DNA from: Clostridium swellfunianum
GTDB lineage: Bacteria; Bacillota; Clostridia; Clostridiales; Clostridiaceae
Assembly (NCBI RefSeq): GCF_023656515.1
Contig: NZ_JAMOFV010000006.1
Location: forward strand, 582,025-646,024
Direction of reading: 5' to 3'
Length of the DNA stretch: 64,000 bases
Below the pieces are notes generated by a model, which was not told the origin of the DNA, did no database searches, and saw nothing but the letters and a program-made list of their open reading frames with translations. A program made the position numbers and the translations under genes. This document shows, piece after piece, positions 43,053 to 52,236 of the stretch. Numbering within the stretch: position 1 is the first letter of the stretch; each line of letters begins with the position of its first letter.

Positions 43053-44705
43053 TTAATTCTTAACTGTATTTTTAAATACTCTTCCTATGCCAACTGAGTG
43101 GAACTCTATGCCAGAAACATTGTTTTTAATCATAACCGCATTACCCTTTTGATAAACCGGAAGTATTGCAGCCTCCTCCATAACAATGCCTTCTGCCTTC
43201 TGCAGCTCCTGCCATCTCTTCTTGGCATCTAAGGAAAGCTCCCCAGTCTTAGCAGATTTTATTATTGCATCATACTGTGCATTGGACCACTTTCCATTGT
43301 TGTTTGAAGAACCTGTAATCCACATATCTAGGTAAGTCATTGGGTCAGCATAGTCTGGGCCCCATCTTGTTAAGCCTAACTCGTACTTGCCTTCCCTCAT
43401 CCTCTCAAGTCTGTTCTTCTTAGGCATAACTTCAAGCTTTATAGTAACCCCTGGAAGTGTTGTTTGTATTTCAGACTGTATGAATTGAGCTACGTTTTGC
43501 GCAGATTCAGTATCCTCTACAAGAAGAGTATAGCTGAAGGAAGATTTTCCAAGCTCCTGTTTTGCCTTGTTGTAGTATTCTAAAGCCTTAGCCTTATCTG
43601 CAGTAAAATAAGTGCCTGCTGTAGCACGGAAGTCCTTTCCATCAGGTCCTGTTGCAAGAAGAGCTGGTACTGCAAAATTGGCCTCAGTAGAACCATCCTT
43701 TAATATGTTGTTAACTACTGCCTTCTTGTCATAAGCTAAAGCTAATGCCTTACGCAGATTAATATTTTCAAGTCCAGAAACCTTTGTGTTTGGCGATATA
43801 TACCACAGATATCCTGCAGGCACTGTATTAAACTCCTTATCACCTTTAAACTGCTCTACCTGTTCTCCAGAAAGGTTTGCCACATCCAAATCACCATTCT
43901 TGTAAGAAAGTATAGCCTGCTGAGCTTCCTTTATAACCTGGTATTGTATTCCCTCAAGCTTTACAGCTGAAGCATCCCAATAGTCTGCATTTTTCTCAAG
44001 CACTATAGAAGTAGCGGCCGGCTCATAGGACTTAATCTTGAAGGGACCGTTGCTCAATATAGTAGCTGCTGTACTAGCAAATTTATCTCCAGCTTGTTTA
44101 TAAAATTCTTCATTAACAGGCAGGAAAGACGGGAAAGCCATTAAAGATTCAAAGAAAGTAACTGGCTGAGACAGTTGTACTACTAAGGTCTTATCGTCCT
44201 TAGCTGTTACTCCTAGCTCCTCTATCTTCTTCTTGCCTGCTGCAATATCATCAGCATTTTTAATTCCTGCAACACCAGCTATAAAAGCATACTCACTGGC
44301 TGTCTTTGGATCCACCAAACGCCTCCAGGCAAATACAAAATCCTTGGCAGTTACTGCTGCCCCATTTGACCACTTTGCATCCTTTAAAGTAAAGGTATAG
44401 GTAAGTCCATCTGAACTTTTTACAACCTCCTTAGCCATTGCTTTAATTGGAGAACCGTTTTTATCAACAGAATATAAACCTTCTGTAATTGCTGCCATAA
44501 CCTCAAAAGAAGCACCATCAGTTGCAATCTGCGGGTCCATTGACGCCACCTCAACATCAAGCTGCACCTTCAAAGTTTTGCCTGTAGCTTTTGCAGTGTT
44601 TGCTGTAGTATTAGTACTTGCGGTTTTGCCCCCTCCGCAAGCTGCAAGCCCTAATGTCATTGACATCGCTAAAGCTACAGCCATCATCCTTTTAACACTT
44701 TTCAT
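43053..44705 (-). CDS. oppA: Oligopeptide-binding lipoprotein OppA
   Basis: 550 residues, the usual size for family 5 binding proteins. Lipoprotein signal MKSVKRMMAVALAMSMTLG ending LAACGGGK, then the SBP_bac_5 pattern (DPQIATDGASFEVMAAITEG, AKWSNGAAVTAKDFVFAWRR). It binds peptides at the cell surface for OppBCDF. ATG 44705 has GGAGGGGG at good spacing, so the upstream codon at 44723 is rejected. As the first gene after a strong promoter it is likely the most expressed of the operon. Confidence 0.95.
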   Translation of the reverse strand: MKSVKRMMAVALAMSMTLGLAACGGGKTASTNTTANTAKATGKTLKVQLDVEVASMDPQIATDGASFEVMAAITEGLYSVDKNGSPIKAMAKEVVKSSDGLTYTFTLKDAKWSNGAAVTAKDFVFAWRRLVDPKTASEYAFIAGVAGIKNADDIAAGKKKIEELGVTAKDDKTLVVQLSQPVTFFESLMAFPSFLPVNEEFYKQAGDKFASTAATILSNGPFKIKSYEPAATSIVLEKNADYWDASAVKLEGIQYQVIKEAQQAILSYKNGDLDVANLSGEQVEQFKGDKEFNTVPAGYLWYISPNTKVSGLENINLRKALALAYDKKAVVNNILKDGSTEANFAVPALLATGPDGKDFRATAGTYFTADKAKALEYYNKAKQELGKSSFSYTLLVEDTESAQNVAQFIQSEIQTTLPGVTIKLEVMPKKNRLERMREGKYELGLTRWGPDYADPMTYLDMWITGSSNNNGKWSNAQYDAIIKSAKTGELSLDAKKRWQELQKAEGIVMEEAAILPVYQKGNAVMIKNNVSGIEFHSVGIGRVFKNTVKN

Positions 44706-44778
44706 TTTGCCCCCTCCTATCAATCAAACATAGTACATTACAGTGAAGCTTTAACACTTCACCGAACTGTTATATATA

Positions 44779-44842
44779 ATAATAATTGCAATTTTACTAC
44801 TTGTCAATATTCAATTTACACAAAATTCATGTTTGTGTAAAT
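44779..44842 (-). promoter_or_regulatory. opp promoter with upstream operator-like palindrome
   Basis: On the minus strand: -35 TTGACA (44802-44807), 17-base spacer, -10 TATTAT (44779-44784). Just upstream lies an inverted repeat ATTTACACAAA (44814-44824) / TTTGTGTAAAT (44832-44842), 11-base arms around 7 bases, a good candidate for a regulator site. A small hairpin GTGAAG/CTTCAC at about 44740-44760 lies in the 5' leader. Confidence 0.75.
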
Positions 44843-45174
44843 GATAACGATTGCAAGCTTTTTGAGCTTTAATCCTTTCTAATTCAGCCTACATCAATAC
44901 GTTTAAGAAAATAATTATTATCTGTTGCATGCTACTGCAATAAGATTTTTTATATGCACAATGAAATATTTTCACTTGTATTCTTGCATTTTAAAAACAA
45001 ACAAATCAAACCTGGCTGCCATATGAATAAAACTCATCTGAGGCGCTTTATATTAAAAAATTACATAATTCCCTATAACTCTGCATAAATTTTCTATATT
45101 TTCATTTTTAAAGGTTATAAAAATAGATAAATATGTTATAATTGTAATAAATATCAGGAGGTGGATGCGAGAAT

Positions 45175-48099
45175 ATGAAAAAAATTAAGCTTTTTGTCTG
45201 TATATTCTTCCTTGTAATTTTTGCAGCATTTAAAAGCAGTTCAGTAAGCGCAGCAGAAAATATAAATATATTAGTATTACATTCTTATAACGAAGGTTTC
45301 TCATGGACAAAATCAATCTCTAAGGGAATCAGTTCAATTTTTGATGAAAACTCTACAAATATGAATATAAAATATGATTATATGGATTTAAAAGAAACCT
45401 CTAATGCTGATTATTTAGATAACTTTTTTAATCTTCAAAAGATGAAATATTCTCATATTAAGTTTGATGTTATTATAGCATCCGATAATGGCGCTATGGA
45501 TTATCTACTTAAATATGGTGATAAGTTATTTCCAAACACTCCCGTAGTCTTTTGCGGTATAAACGAAATAAACGCCTCTATTCTTTTAAACAAACCTCAA
45601 TACAAAATAGTAAAAGAAAATATTGAAGTAGAAGAAATGATAAAAAACATTCTATCAATTTTTCCTAATACTAATACCTTCAACATATATGGAAGTAATA
45701 GTGCCTCTGGAAAAAATGATTTCAATAATATCAAAAAAATTTCGAACAAATATATTAACGAATATAAATTTAATTTTTATGAAAACACTTCTATAGAGAA
45801 GCTAAAGGATACTATAAAAAGTTCAAATAAAAATACAGCTTTTATATTTGCTACTGACCCATTTTTAGATGAGTCTGAATGTTATAGATATATAAACGAT
45901 GTAAAGGATAATATTTTTAAAAATTCTCCTGTTCCTCTTTTTTCTTTTTGGGATTTTGATTTGGGCTACGGAACCATAGGAGGAAAAGTTACCAGTGGAT
46001 TTTATCAAGGAGAGGAAGCTGCAAAAATTGCTCTAAAAATAATAAACGGCTCTCCTCTAGAATCCATACCTCAAGTATCTGAGAGTCCCAATAAATATAT
46101 GTTTGATTATACTCAATTAAAAAACTTTAAAATAAATCAGAGCATACTTCCAAAAGGCAGCATCATTATAAATGAAGATTATTCTTTTTTTCAAAAATAC
46201 AAGAAATTAGTTATTGTTACGGGAATATTTTTTTTATTTCTTATCACTACAATTTCTCTTTTATCCATAATTATTAATCAAAAAAGAAAGAATGAGATAA
46301 AACTAAATAATAGTTATGAGGAACTAAGTGCAGTTTATGAAGAACTTGCTGCCACCGAAGAAGAGCTTAGAACTCAATATGAAGAACTACAAGAAAATGA
46401 AGAGATCATAAGAAATGATGAGGAGCGCTATAGACTTGCTATAGAAGGAGCCAACGATGCCATTTGGGAATGGAACTTATTGAATAATTCTTTCTTTATC
46501 TCAGAAAAATGGACAGAGATAACTGGCCATGATATATTTTCTAACTTTAATGATATATACAACAAATACATATATCAATTAGATAAAGCTTCTGCAGAAA
46601 AAGATTTAACTGAGGCTATAGATAATAATAAAATATATAAAAGTGAATTTAGAGTAATTGCAAAAGATGGTTCTATTAAATGGCTTCTAAATAGAGGAAA
46701 GCTATTGAGAGATTCTGATGGAAGGGCTGTAAAAATGGCTGGTTCTACTACTGATATTTCAGAAAGAAAGGCTAATGAGCAGCAAATCGAACAAATAGCT
46801 TATTTTGATGTGGTTACAAATTTGCCAAATAGATACTATTTTATGCAACAATTTGAAGGTATATTAAATTCAAATACTTTATTTAATAAAAATTCAGCCT
46901 TATTATTTTTAGATTTAGATGAGTTTAAAAGAATCAATGATACTCTAGGTCATGATAAAGGGGATTATGTTTTAAAAGAAATTTCTATAAGGCTTAAAGC
47001 TTCTTTACCATTAAATTCAATAGCAGGCAGGTTTGGCGGAGATGAATTTTTAGTTTTAGTCCCAGAATTTGATAATATAAAAGAATTAGAAGTGATTTCA
47101 AGCAACATATTAAATGTGTTTAAAGACCCTTTTATTATAGATGGTACATTAAATTACGTCACTACAAGCATCGGGATCTCTATAGCCCCTATAGATGGTG
47201 AAAACCCTGAAATGCTTTTAAAAAATGCTGATACTGCAATGTATAGAGCAAAGGAACAAGGTAAAAATCAATATTGCTTCTTCAGCTACTCCATGGGAAA
47301 GGAACTCATAAAAAGAATAACCATAGAAAATAATCTTAGGCCTGCCCTGGAAAATAAGGAATTCGAATTATATTATCAACCTCAAGTAAATTTATTTACT
47401 GGAAAGATTGAAGGTATGGAGGCCTTAATTAGATGGAATAATACGGAATTAGGTTTTGTTTCCCCTAATGATTTTATACCTATAGCTGAAAAAACAGGAC
47501 TTATAGTCCCTATAGGTAATTGGGTATTAGAGACTGCCTGTAGGCAAAATAAAATTTGGATAGATAATGGCCATACTTATAATTCTATTGCCATAAATGT
47601 ATCCAGTATTCAATTTATAAAACCTAACTTCTTAGATAACGTAAAAGATATATTAACTAAAGAGAATCTACCCAGTGTTTTCTTAGAAATAGAAATAACA
47701 GAGAGTTTACTTATGGACTCAACTGAAGATATTATTAATAAGTTAAATTATTTAAGATCTATGGGTATAAAAATTGCCCTTGATGATTTTGGAACAGGTT
47801 ACTCTTCTCTAAATTATCTAAGACAGCTGCCTATAAATGTATTGAAGATTGATAAATCCTTTGTGCAGGAGATATGTGATAACGCTGAACAAAGATTAAT
47901 AGTGGATGTTATAATAAGCCTGTCTCATAAGCTTGGCTATAAAGTTATAGCAGAAGGAATAGAGACTAAAGAGCAGCTAAAACTTTTAAAAGATATGGGC
48001 TGCGATATAGGCCAAGGCTACTATTTTAGCAAACCTGTTAATGCAGAAAACATGGAAGCTTTGCTAATGAGGAATGAAAAAACAACATATGAAACATAA
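45175..48099 (+). CDS. Membrane sensor with substrate-binding-like, PAS, GGDEF and EAL domains (c-di-GMP turnover)
   Basis: 974 residues. Signal or anchor (1-27), an extracellular ABC_sub_bind-type periplasmic domain (about 30-300), a membrane helix (about 345-367), a coiled coil rich in Glu (about 375-415), a PAS domain (about 425-540), GGDEF (about 545-705, GRFGGDEFLVLV intact near residue 621) and EAL (about 715-965; EGMEALIRWN, INVSSIQF, EITESLL, DDFGTGYSSLNYL, KIDKSF, EGIETKEQ intact). No RxxD inhibitory site stands before GGDEF. Both activities could therefore be live; ligand binding outside probably sets the balance. RBS AGGAGGTG. Single-gene transcript closed by a terminator; no c-di-GMP riboswitch seen upstream. 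Confidence 0.93.
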   Translation: MKKIKLFVCIFFLVIFAAFKSSSVSAAENINILVLHSYNEGFSWTKSISKGISSIFDENSTNMNIKYDYMDLKETSNADYLDNFFNLQKMKYSHIKFDVIIASDNGAMDYLLKYGDKLFPNTPVVFCGINEINASILLNKPQYKIVKENIEVEEMIKNILSIFPNTNTFNIYGSNSASGKNDFNNIKKISNKYINEYKFNFYENTSIEKLKDTIKSSNKNTAFIFATDPFLDESECYRYINDVKDNIFKNSPVPLFSFWDFDLGYGTIGGKVTSGFYQGEEAAKIALKIINGSPLESIPQVSESPNKYMFDYTQLKNFKINQSILPKGSIIINEDYSFFQKYKKLVIVTGIFFLFLITTISLLSIIINQKRKNEIKLNNSYEELSAVYEELAATEEELRTQYEELQENEEIIRNDEERYRLAIEGANDAIWEWNLLNNSFFISEKWTEITGHDIFSNFNDIYNKYIYQLDKASAEKDLTEAIDNNKIYKSEFRVIAKDGSIKWLLNRGKLLRDSDGRAVKMAGSTTDISERKANEQQIEQIAYFDVVTNLPNRYYFMQQFEGILNSNTLFNKNSALLFLDLDEFKRINDTLGHDKGDYVLKEISIRLKASLPLNSIAGRFGGDEFLVLVPEFDNIKELEVISSNILNVFKDPFIIDGTLNYVTTSIGISIAPIDGENPEMLLKNADTAMYRAKEQGKNQYCFFSYSMGKELIKRITIENNLRPALENKEFELYYQPQVNLFTGKIEGMEALIRWNNTELGFVSPNDFIPIAEKTGLIVPIGNWVLETACRQNKIWIDNGHTYNSIAINVSSIQFIKPNFLDNVKDILTKENLPSVFLEIEITESLLMDSTEDIINKLNYLRSMGIKIALDDFGTGYSSLNYLRQLPINVLKIDKSFVQEICDNAEQRLIVDVIISLSHKLGYKVIAEGIETKEQLKLLKDMGCDIGQGYYFSKPVNAENMEALLMRNEKTTYET

Positions 48100-48131
48100 A
48101 TAAATGTATAGCTTTATGATTGCCAATTTGC

Positions 48132-48169
48132 AGCTGAACTACCGTTTTGGTAGTTCAGCTAACTTTTTA
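48132..48169 (+). terminator. Intrinsic terminator after the GGDEF-EAL gene
   Basis: AGCTGAACTACC (48132-48143) pairs perfectly with GGTAGTTCAGCT (48149-48160); AACTTTTTAT follows. Confidence 0.92.
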
Positions 48170-48227
48170 TCATGGAGTGAAGTGAAGAGCTTGCTAATTA
48201 CTGACTTTGTTGTTGTATGTTCAAAAT

Positions 48228-48345
48228 TTAGCCCCTAAGCGAGCCACGGAATCCCTTACTCCATAGTAGCTTCCAACTTTGCTTGCACTTTATCCCACTC
48301 AAGACCTTCATGACGGTTCATGTTTTTCTCAAAACGTTCTTTCAA
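48228..48345 (-). pseudogene. Decayed remnant of a DUF4256 family gene
   Basis: On the minus strand 48345 downwards reads LKERFEKNMNRHEGLEWDKV then QAKLEA, which I recognise as the conserved N-terminal part of DUF4256 proteins. It runs straight into SYYGVR and, one frame over, GFRGSLRG and a stop, which matches the family's C-terminal end. About 130 residues between are missing and at least one base is lost at the joint, so this is an internal deletion plus frameshift. The 75 bases before it read NDINELAKVAEMINKSKSL in another frame, of unknown origin. The rest of 48346-48571 shows nothing I can name. Confidence 0.65.
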
Positions 48346-48571
48346 CTAGAGTTAGGGATTTGGATTTATTAATCATTTCTGCAACTTTTGCAAGTTCGTT
48401 GATATCGTTAAGAATCACTGGTTGCAAACAACAAGACGCCTAATTTTTCACTTCTTGTTATAGTTGTTAATGAAGAATAGAAGAAAATGATTCATTAAAA
48501 CTTACTCTTACTTTCTTCTTTCGTATATAATAGCCTCATTATAATTTATTGCATGAAATATTTAATAAATA

Positions 48572-49498
48572 TTATTTTAACACTAATCCTAATGTATGTT
48601 TATAATCGCCCATCATAGTGTCTAAGTAATAGCTCCCAATACTAATCGGAATTTCGTAAACTACTTCTCCCCTAACTTCAGAACCCGAAGACAGCTTACC
48701 ATTTAAAGAGTGACTCTCTATTTGCGTATTCATGTAAATATGTTTATCTCTGTCGTACAACCTAAAGGTTGTCTTAGCATCGATATTGATATTTTTGGCA
48801 TCACCGTAACCATCAGCAGGCTTTCCTTGTCCGGACATATTCTTAACAGATATGTCTAATACAAGGAATACTCTTCCTTCAGCAGCATTATGCCCGTTTA
48901 ATGATGTATATGCCTGCACCGAATTTAATCTATAGTTTATAACATCAACTATATTCCATTTATTTAAGAAAAATTGACCTTTATTTTTTATAGTATCATT
49001 AGTTATTGGCATCTTCTTATATGCCTCTGATGCAACGTTATAAGCTTCACTAGCATATTTACTCGAAGCACTAACCTTCCCCAAATATTCTATGGCTTTA
49101 TCATATTGCTGATTTTTATAGGCCTCTACACCCTTCTTATAGTTATCTTCTGATTGATCCGTGGGGGTTGTAGCTTTACTATTTTCAGGCTGCTTTGGTG
49201 TATCACTATTTTTCTGGGTATTTGATGAAGCTTTAGTACCATCTATAATTGCATAATAATCTTTTTTAAGTACTTCATCATTTGAAAAATTCGAATCAAC
49301 ATAACTTTTTAACCTTTTCTTATCACTTTCAGTCAAATCCTTTTTTCTAACCATATCCTCAAACATACCAAGTTCATGAGGCGATAATTTATTAAATTTA
49401 GCGGATAGTATTCCCTTTTGTTCAGATGTGAGATTACTATTACCGCACCCAAAAAGTAAAAAACTTAATATTAAAATAATACCTAGTTTAAACTTCAT
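48572..49498 (-). CDS. Lipoprotein with a tetratricopeptide-like stretch and a DUF4352 domain
   Basis: 308 residues. Lipobox ILSFLLFGCGNSN, then a helical region, a low-complexity Ser/Thr/Asn/Gln-rich linker (about residues 95-118), one TPR-like unit (YKKGVEAYKNQQYDKAIEYL) and a C-terminal DUF4352/Telobox-like immunoglobulin-like domain (about 175-300, with FLVLDISVKNMSG and FRLYDRDKHIY). Secreted, membrane-held, function unknown. ATG 49498 is preferred over TTG 49507, which lies only one base from AGGAGG. The 287 bases upstream to the next gene contain only a weak GCACTAT/ATAGTGC inverted repeat (49680-49730). Confidence 0.75.
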   Translation of the reverse strand: MKFKLGIILILSFLLFGCGNSNLTSEQKGILSAKFNKLSPHELGMFEDMVRKKDLTESDKKRLKSYVDSNFSNDEVLKKDYYAIIDGTKASSNTQKNSDTPKQPENSKATTPTDQSEDNYKKGVEAYKNQQYDKAIEYLGKVSASSKYASEAYNVASEAYKKMPITNDTIKNKGQFFLNKWNIVDVINYRLNSVQAYTSLNGHNAAEGRVFLVLDISVKNMSGQGKPADGYGDAKNINIDAKTTFRLYDRDKHIYMNTQIESHSLNGKLSSGSEVRGEVVYEIPISIGSYYLDTMMGDYKHTLGLVLK

Positions 49499-49785
49499 AA
49501 CCTTCAAACCTCCTAGAGTTTGTTTAGATTTATGTAGCGCCGCTAACTTACCTTAAACTGTATTCTACAAAATCACATAATATCCCGTTTCTTTAAAAAA
49601 TTGAATTAGGGGGATACACTCATTATTCGTAATTTTCACGTTCCTCAGGTTCGTTGTTTTTTATTATAATCCCTGCAGCGCACTATTTCGGAATTTTCAA
49701 TTAATTGTACCATATAATGTAAGATAGTGCATTATTGTACCTATACTATAAAGAAATAATTTAGTTAGGTTATTTCACAATGAAT

Positions 49786-50799
49786 TCATATTGATAATTT
49801 GTTCCAGTTATCTCTATAATCAACCAATGAAATTCCACTCTTTATTCTATTAGTACTTTGATTATAATAATCTCTTTGCCATTCGCTTAAATTATTAAGC
49901 TTCCACTTTTTATATATTCCAATATAAACAATTAACTCTCTAAGTTTTAAGAATTCTGGAATTTTTTCAATCCAATAACTATCTAAATAGTTTTCACTAT
50001 TGTATCCACTCATAAAATTACTCATAAATTTATCCGCCATTTCTTGACGTTCATTTATTGAATCATCTCCAAACACATATACAGTATAAAATAGTTGTAT
50101 TGCTATATCTTCTACAAACCAACTATACTGACACTCATCAAAATCAAAAAGAGTTATTTGATTATCTGAAATACAAAAGTTACCTACGTTGATATCACCA
50201 TGAATAAGTCCAAACGAATTTTGGTTACAATTTAGCAAATTTAACTTCTTCATTAGATCTTCATATGCATTTCTTATATTAATTTCAGTTTCGGGAACAT
50301 ACTTGTAGAGGTTTGTTAAATAATAGTTTTGAAACCAATTATTTCTTTTGATATTTGGAGAATTGTAGTTCTTAGATGCTTTATGAATTTTTCCTGTTAT
50401 TTGACCTAACCGTTTAAACACTTCAACATTATTTAGATATTCTGGATATGCCATTTTTCTACCTGGTGCTTTCTCAAATAAAGTTGCAGTCATTTTAATT
50501 CCATCTCTATAAACTGTTTCCGTTAAATGTCCAGCTGTAGATTTTAGTGGTCTTGATAACGGAACTCCATGTTCAAAAAGATAAATACACCATTCAAGTT
50601 CACTTTTAATCATTTCTTCACTACGAGTAACAGAATCTGATATTCGAAAAATGTGCGGCTTGTCATTCTGAACAAACTCAAAAATTAAATTCTGGTAACC
50701 ACCTGTAATGGACTCTAAGTCATCATGTCTTATAGCATATCTCTCCGCTAATTCGCTTATTATTTTTTTTATAATATCATCTCTAATATCCTTTTCCAT
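49786..50799 (-). CDS. Aminoglycoside phosphotransferase (APH) family kinase
   Basis: 337 residues. The protein-kinase-like fold is shown by the catalytic loop GLIHGDINVGNF (Asp in HGD) and the metal-binding FDFDECQYSWFVEDIA near residues 210-230. The N-terminal lobe has IFRISDS with a possible ATP-binding region. The family includes antibiotic kinases, choline or homoserine kinases and spore-coat CotS-like kinases; length and the C-terminal YIGIYKKWKLNNLSEWQRDY favour a small-metabolite kinase, not true aminoglycoside resistance. Substrate not readable. Starts behind GGGGGAA. Confidence 0.8.
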   Translation of the reverse strand: MEKDIRDDIIKKIISELAERYAIRHDDLESITGGYQNLIFEFVQNDKPHIFRISDSVTRSEEMIKSELEWCIYLFEHGVPLSRPLKSTAGHLTETVYRDGIKMTATLFEKAPGRKMAYPEYLNNVEVFKRLGQITGKIHKASKNYNSPNIKRNNWFQNYYLTNLYKYVPETEINIRNAYEDLMKKLNLLNCNQNSFGLIHGDINVGNFCISDNQITLFDFDECQYSWFVEDIAIQLFYTVYVFGDDSINERQEMADKFMSNFMSGYNSENYLDSYWIEKIPEFLKLRELIVYIGIYKKWKLNNLSEWQRDYYNQSTNRIKSGISLVDYRDNWNKLSI

Positions 50800-50880
50800 A
50801 TTGATTCCCCCTATTTTTATCTAGATATTTACACTAGTGTTCTTTGATATCTCAAATTAAATATCCTTGAATTAATGACG

Positions 50881-50992
50881 TATAACGTTTCGTATTGCCG
50901 ACGCCGAGACACTTAGCCATACTTGGCTTGGTGTCACAGGTGTAGCTTGGCTATCCTTTCAAGTCAAGCTGAGCGGAAATATTTTGTTAAAT
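50881..50992 (-). other. Integron attC-like recombination site (candidate)
   Basis: Read on the minus strand it opens with ATTTAAC, which fits the attC core RYYYAAC, and ends with GTTATAC (GTTRRRY, one mismatch), 112 bases apart. Outer arms are imperfectly complementary (TAAC...TATT.CCG against CGG..ATA...GTTA), and the centre folds as GACAC..AGCC / GGCT..GTGTC. It lies downstream of the HExxH gene in the orientation expected for a cassette (gene, then attC). No integrase gene is in the window. Confidence 0.45.
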
Positions 50993-51093
50993 GTAGTTTT
51001 AGCCACTGCACTTTGAATAGAACCTCTTATAATAAGCTTGAAATTTATTTCGTAGTTTAGGATTGTATATCAAAGATATGTTCATTTGGGAGG

Positions 51094-51561
51094 TTACTCA
51101 AGTTTTCTCAGCCCTTCAAAAAGCTCGTTATATGATTTTTGATTTTTGCATCTGCCATATGACAGCTCTTTATTATCACCAAACTCAAGAAGAAAGCACT
51201 TTGCCAATTCTTCTACTGTTTGTTCCAATGATATAAAGAATTGATTATATGCAAAATCATACGCTGATGTTCCTTTTTCAAAATTAGCAGTAATTAGAGA
51301 TTCTGTAACTTGGTCAAGTGGGTACATTTTTAAATGAAACAACTCGTGAACAATTACTTCTTCAAGGTTTTCTTGTTTGGGATTAGCTCTATTGAGAAGC
51401 AGAACAGCTTTTCTATCATCACAATCAATCTTTATGTCTCCTGTTTTTCTCCAGTTAAAATCATCAACAAATTCAAGTCGAATATCCCAGTATGGAGATA
51501 CCCTCAATTTCTTGCACCAAAATTCAAATGATTGGAATACTTTATTCTCATCACCTTTCAT
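51094..51561 (-). CDS. Small HExxH putative metallopeptidase
   Basis: 155 residues, cytoplasmic. The motif EEVIVHELFHLKMYP (His72, Glu73, His76) is a zincin-type HExxH. The N-terminal part (FQSFEFWCKKLRVSPYWDIR) and following strands resemble small ImmA/SprT-like peptidases of accessory regions; the third metal ligand may be Glu in SLEQTVEELAKCF. No family name certain. It is followed on its 3' side by the attC-like element and preceded by the repeated TTAAGACGTAATAGTA-type motif. Confidence 0.65.
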   Translation of the reverse strand: MKGDENKVFQSFEFWCKKLRVSPYWDIRLEFVDDFNWRKTGDIKIDCDDRKAVLLLNRANPKQENLEEVIVHELFHLKMYPLDQVTESLITANFEKGTSAYDFAYNQFFISLEQTVEELAKCFLLEFGDNKELSYGRCKNQKSYNELFEGLRKLE

Positions 51562-51601
51562 TTTTTTACCTCATTAAATATATAATTAGCTCGAAATTTA
51601 A

Positions 51602-51623
51602 TACTATTACGTCTTATAAGAAA
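51602..51623 (-). repeat. Intergenic motif copy 1
   Basis: TACTATTACGTCTTATAAGA is followed by AA; 21 of 22 bases match copy 2 at 52237-52258. Each copy sits in the short gap between two minus-strand genes. Confidence 0.75.
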
Positions 51624-51645
51624 GTTGTGAATTAATTCTTGTTTA

Positions 51646-52206
51646 TTATGTGAAAGAATAAAGTTCATCACTTTTTCCTATTTCATAATGACACTCAATT
51701 ATTTCACCAGGTGCAATTCTTTCTGCATATGTCAATGTTCTTATAACCATTTCATGGCATACCATTATCACTTTATTATAATTAGCGTACTTATCAGCAA
51801 CCTTTTTAACTCTACTTCTTAATGAATTTAAGTCTTCCCATCGTCTTGTCTCTCCGTTAGGATAGATACCTTTATGATTATTAAAATCTTTTGTTAAGTC
51901 TAAACATTCTTCAAATGCACGTAATTGAAAGGTTAAATCAGGCATCCATTCATGTAAGTCCATCTCTACTGTTATATCAATATTTGTCTTTTGAGAAATA
52001 ATTGCAGCAGTCTGTAAAGCCCTTGTATATGGGGAAGATACAATAATATCTGCACTTTTTAATCTCGGGTCTAATGCTGTTGCCAATGCTTGTGCTATAC
52101 CTTCTTTTGATAAAGGCGCCAAATCTTTGCCATGTCCTATATATCCTCTTTCATTACATGGGCTATAATCTGGTTGTCCATGTCTAACTAAATAAAATTG
52201 TGCCAT
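51646..52206 (-). CDS. Histidine phosphatase (phosphoglycerate mutase-like) family protein
   Basis: 186 residues. The family motif is at the N-terminus (FYLVRHGQPDYS, catalytic His9), then SPYTRALQTAAIIS with the second phosphate-binding Arg, EWMPDL and a late VMVCHEMVIRTL with the second catalytic His. It dephosphorylates a small metabolite or phosphoprotein; substrate not readable. Starts behind GGAGGATG. It lies in a run of unrelated short minus-strand genes with a repeated motif in both flanks. Confidence 0.88.
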   Translation of the reverse strand: MAQFYLVRHGQPDYSPCNERGYIGHGKDLAPLSKEGIAQALATALDPRLKSADIIVSSPYTRALQTAAIISQKTNIDITVEMDLHEWMPDLTFQLRAFEECLDLTKDFNNHKGIYPNGETRRWEDLNSLRSRVKKVADKYANYNKVIMVCHEMVIRTLTYAERIAPGEIIECHYEIGKSDELYSFT

Positions 52207-52236
52207 ATAACATCCTCCATTTAATTCGCATTTGTT

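Noticed and set aside
44843-45174. c-di-GMP riboswitch upstream of the GGDEF-EAL gene
   Set aside because: No GEMM-type core or paired tetraloop-receptor sequences were seen; only a weak -10 box TATAAT at 45137-45142.
49508-49785. Second attC-like site downstream of the APH-like gene
   Set aside because: GCACTAT/ATAGTGC is a short inverted repeat with a long loop and no core-like ends.
49786-50799. Aminoglycoside resistance gene
   Set aside because: Only the general APH kinase motifs are present; nothing ties it to a known resistance enzyme.
50881-50992. tRNA or riboswitch reading of the GC-richer element
   Set aside because: No cloverleaf or known riboswitch core; the attC-like reading explains the ends and orientation better.
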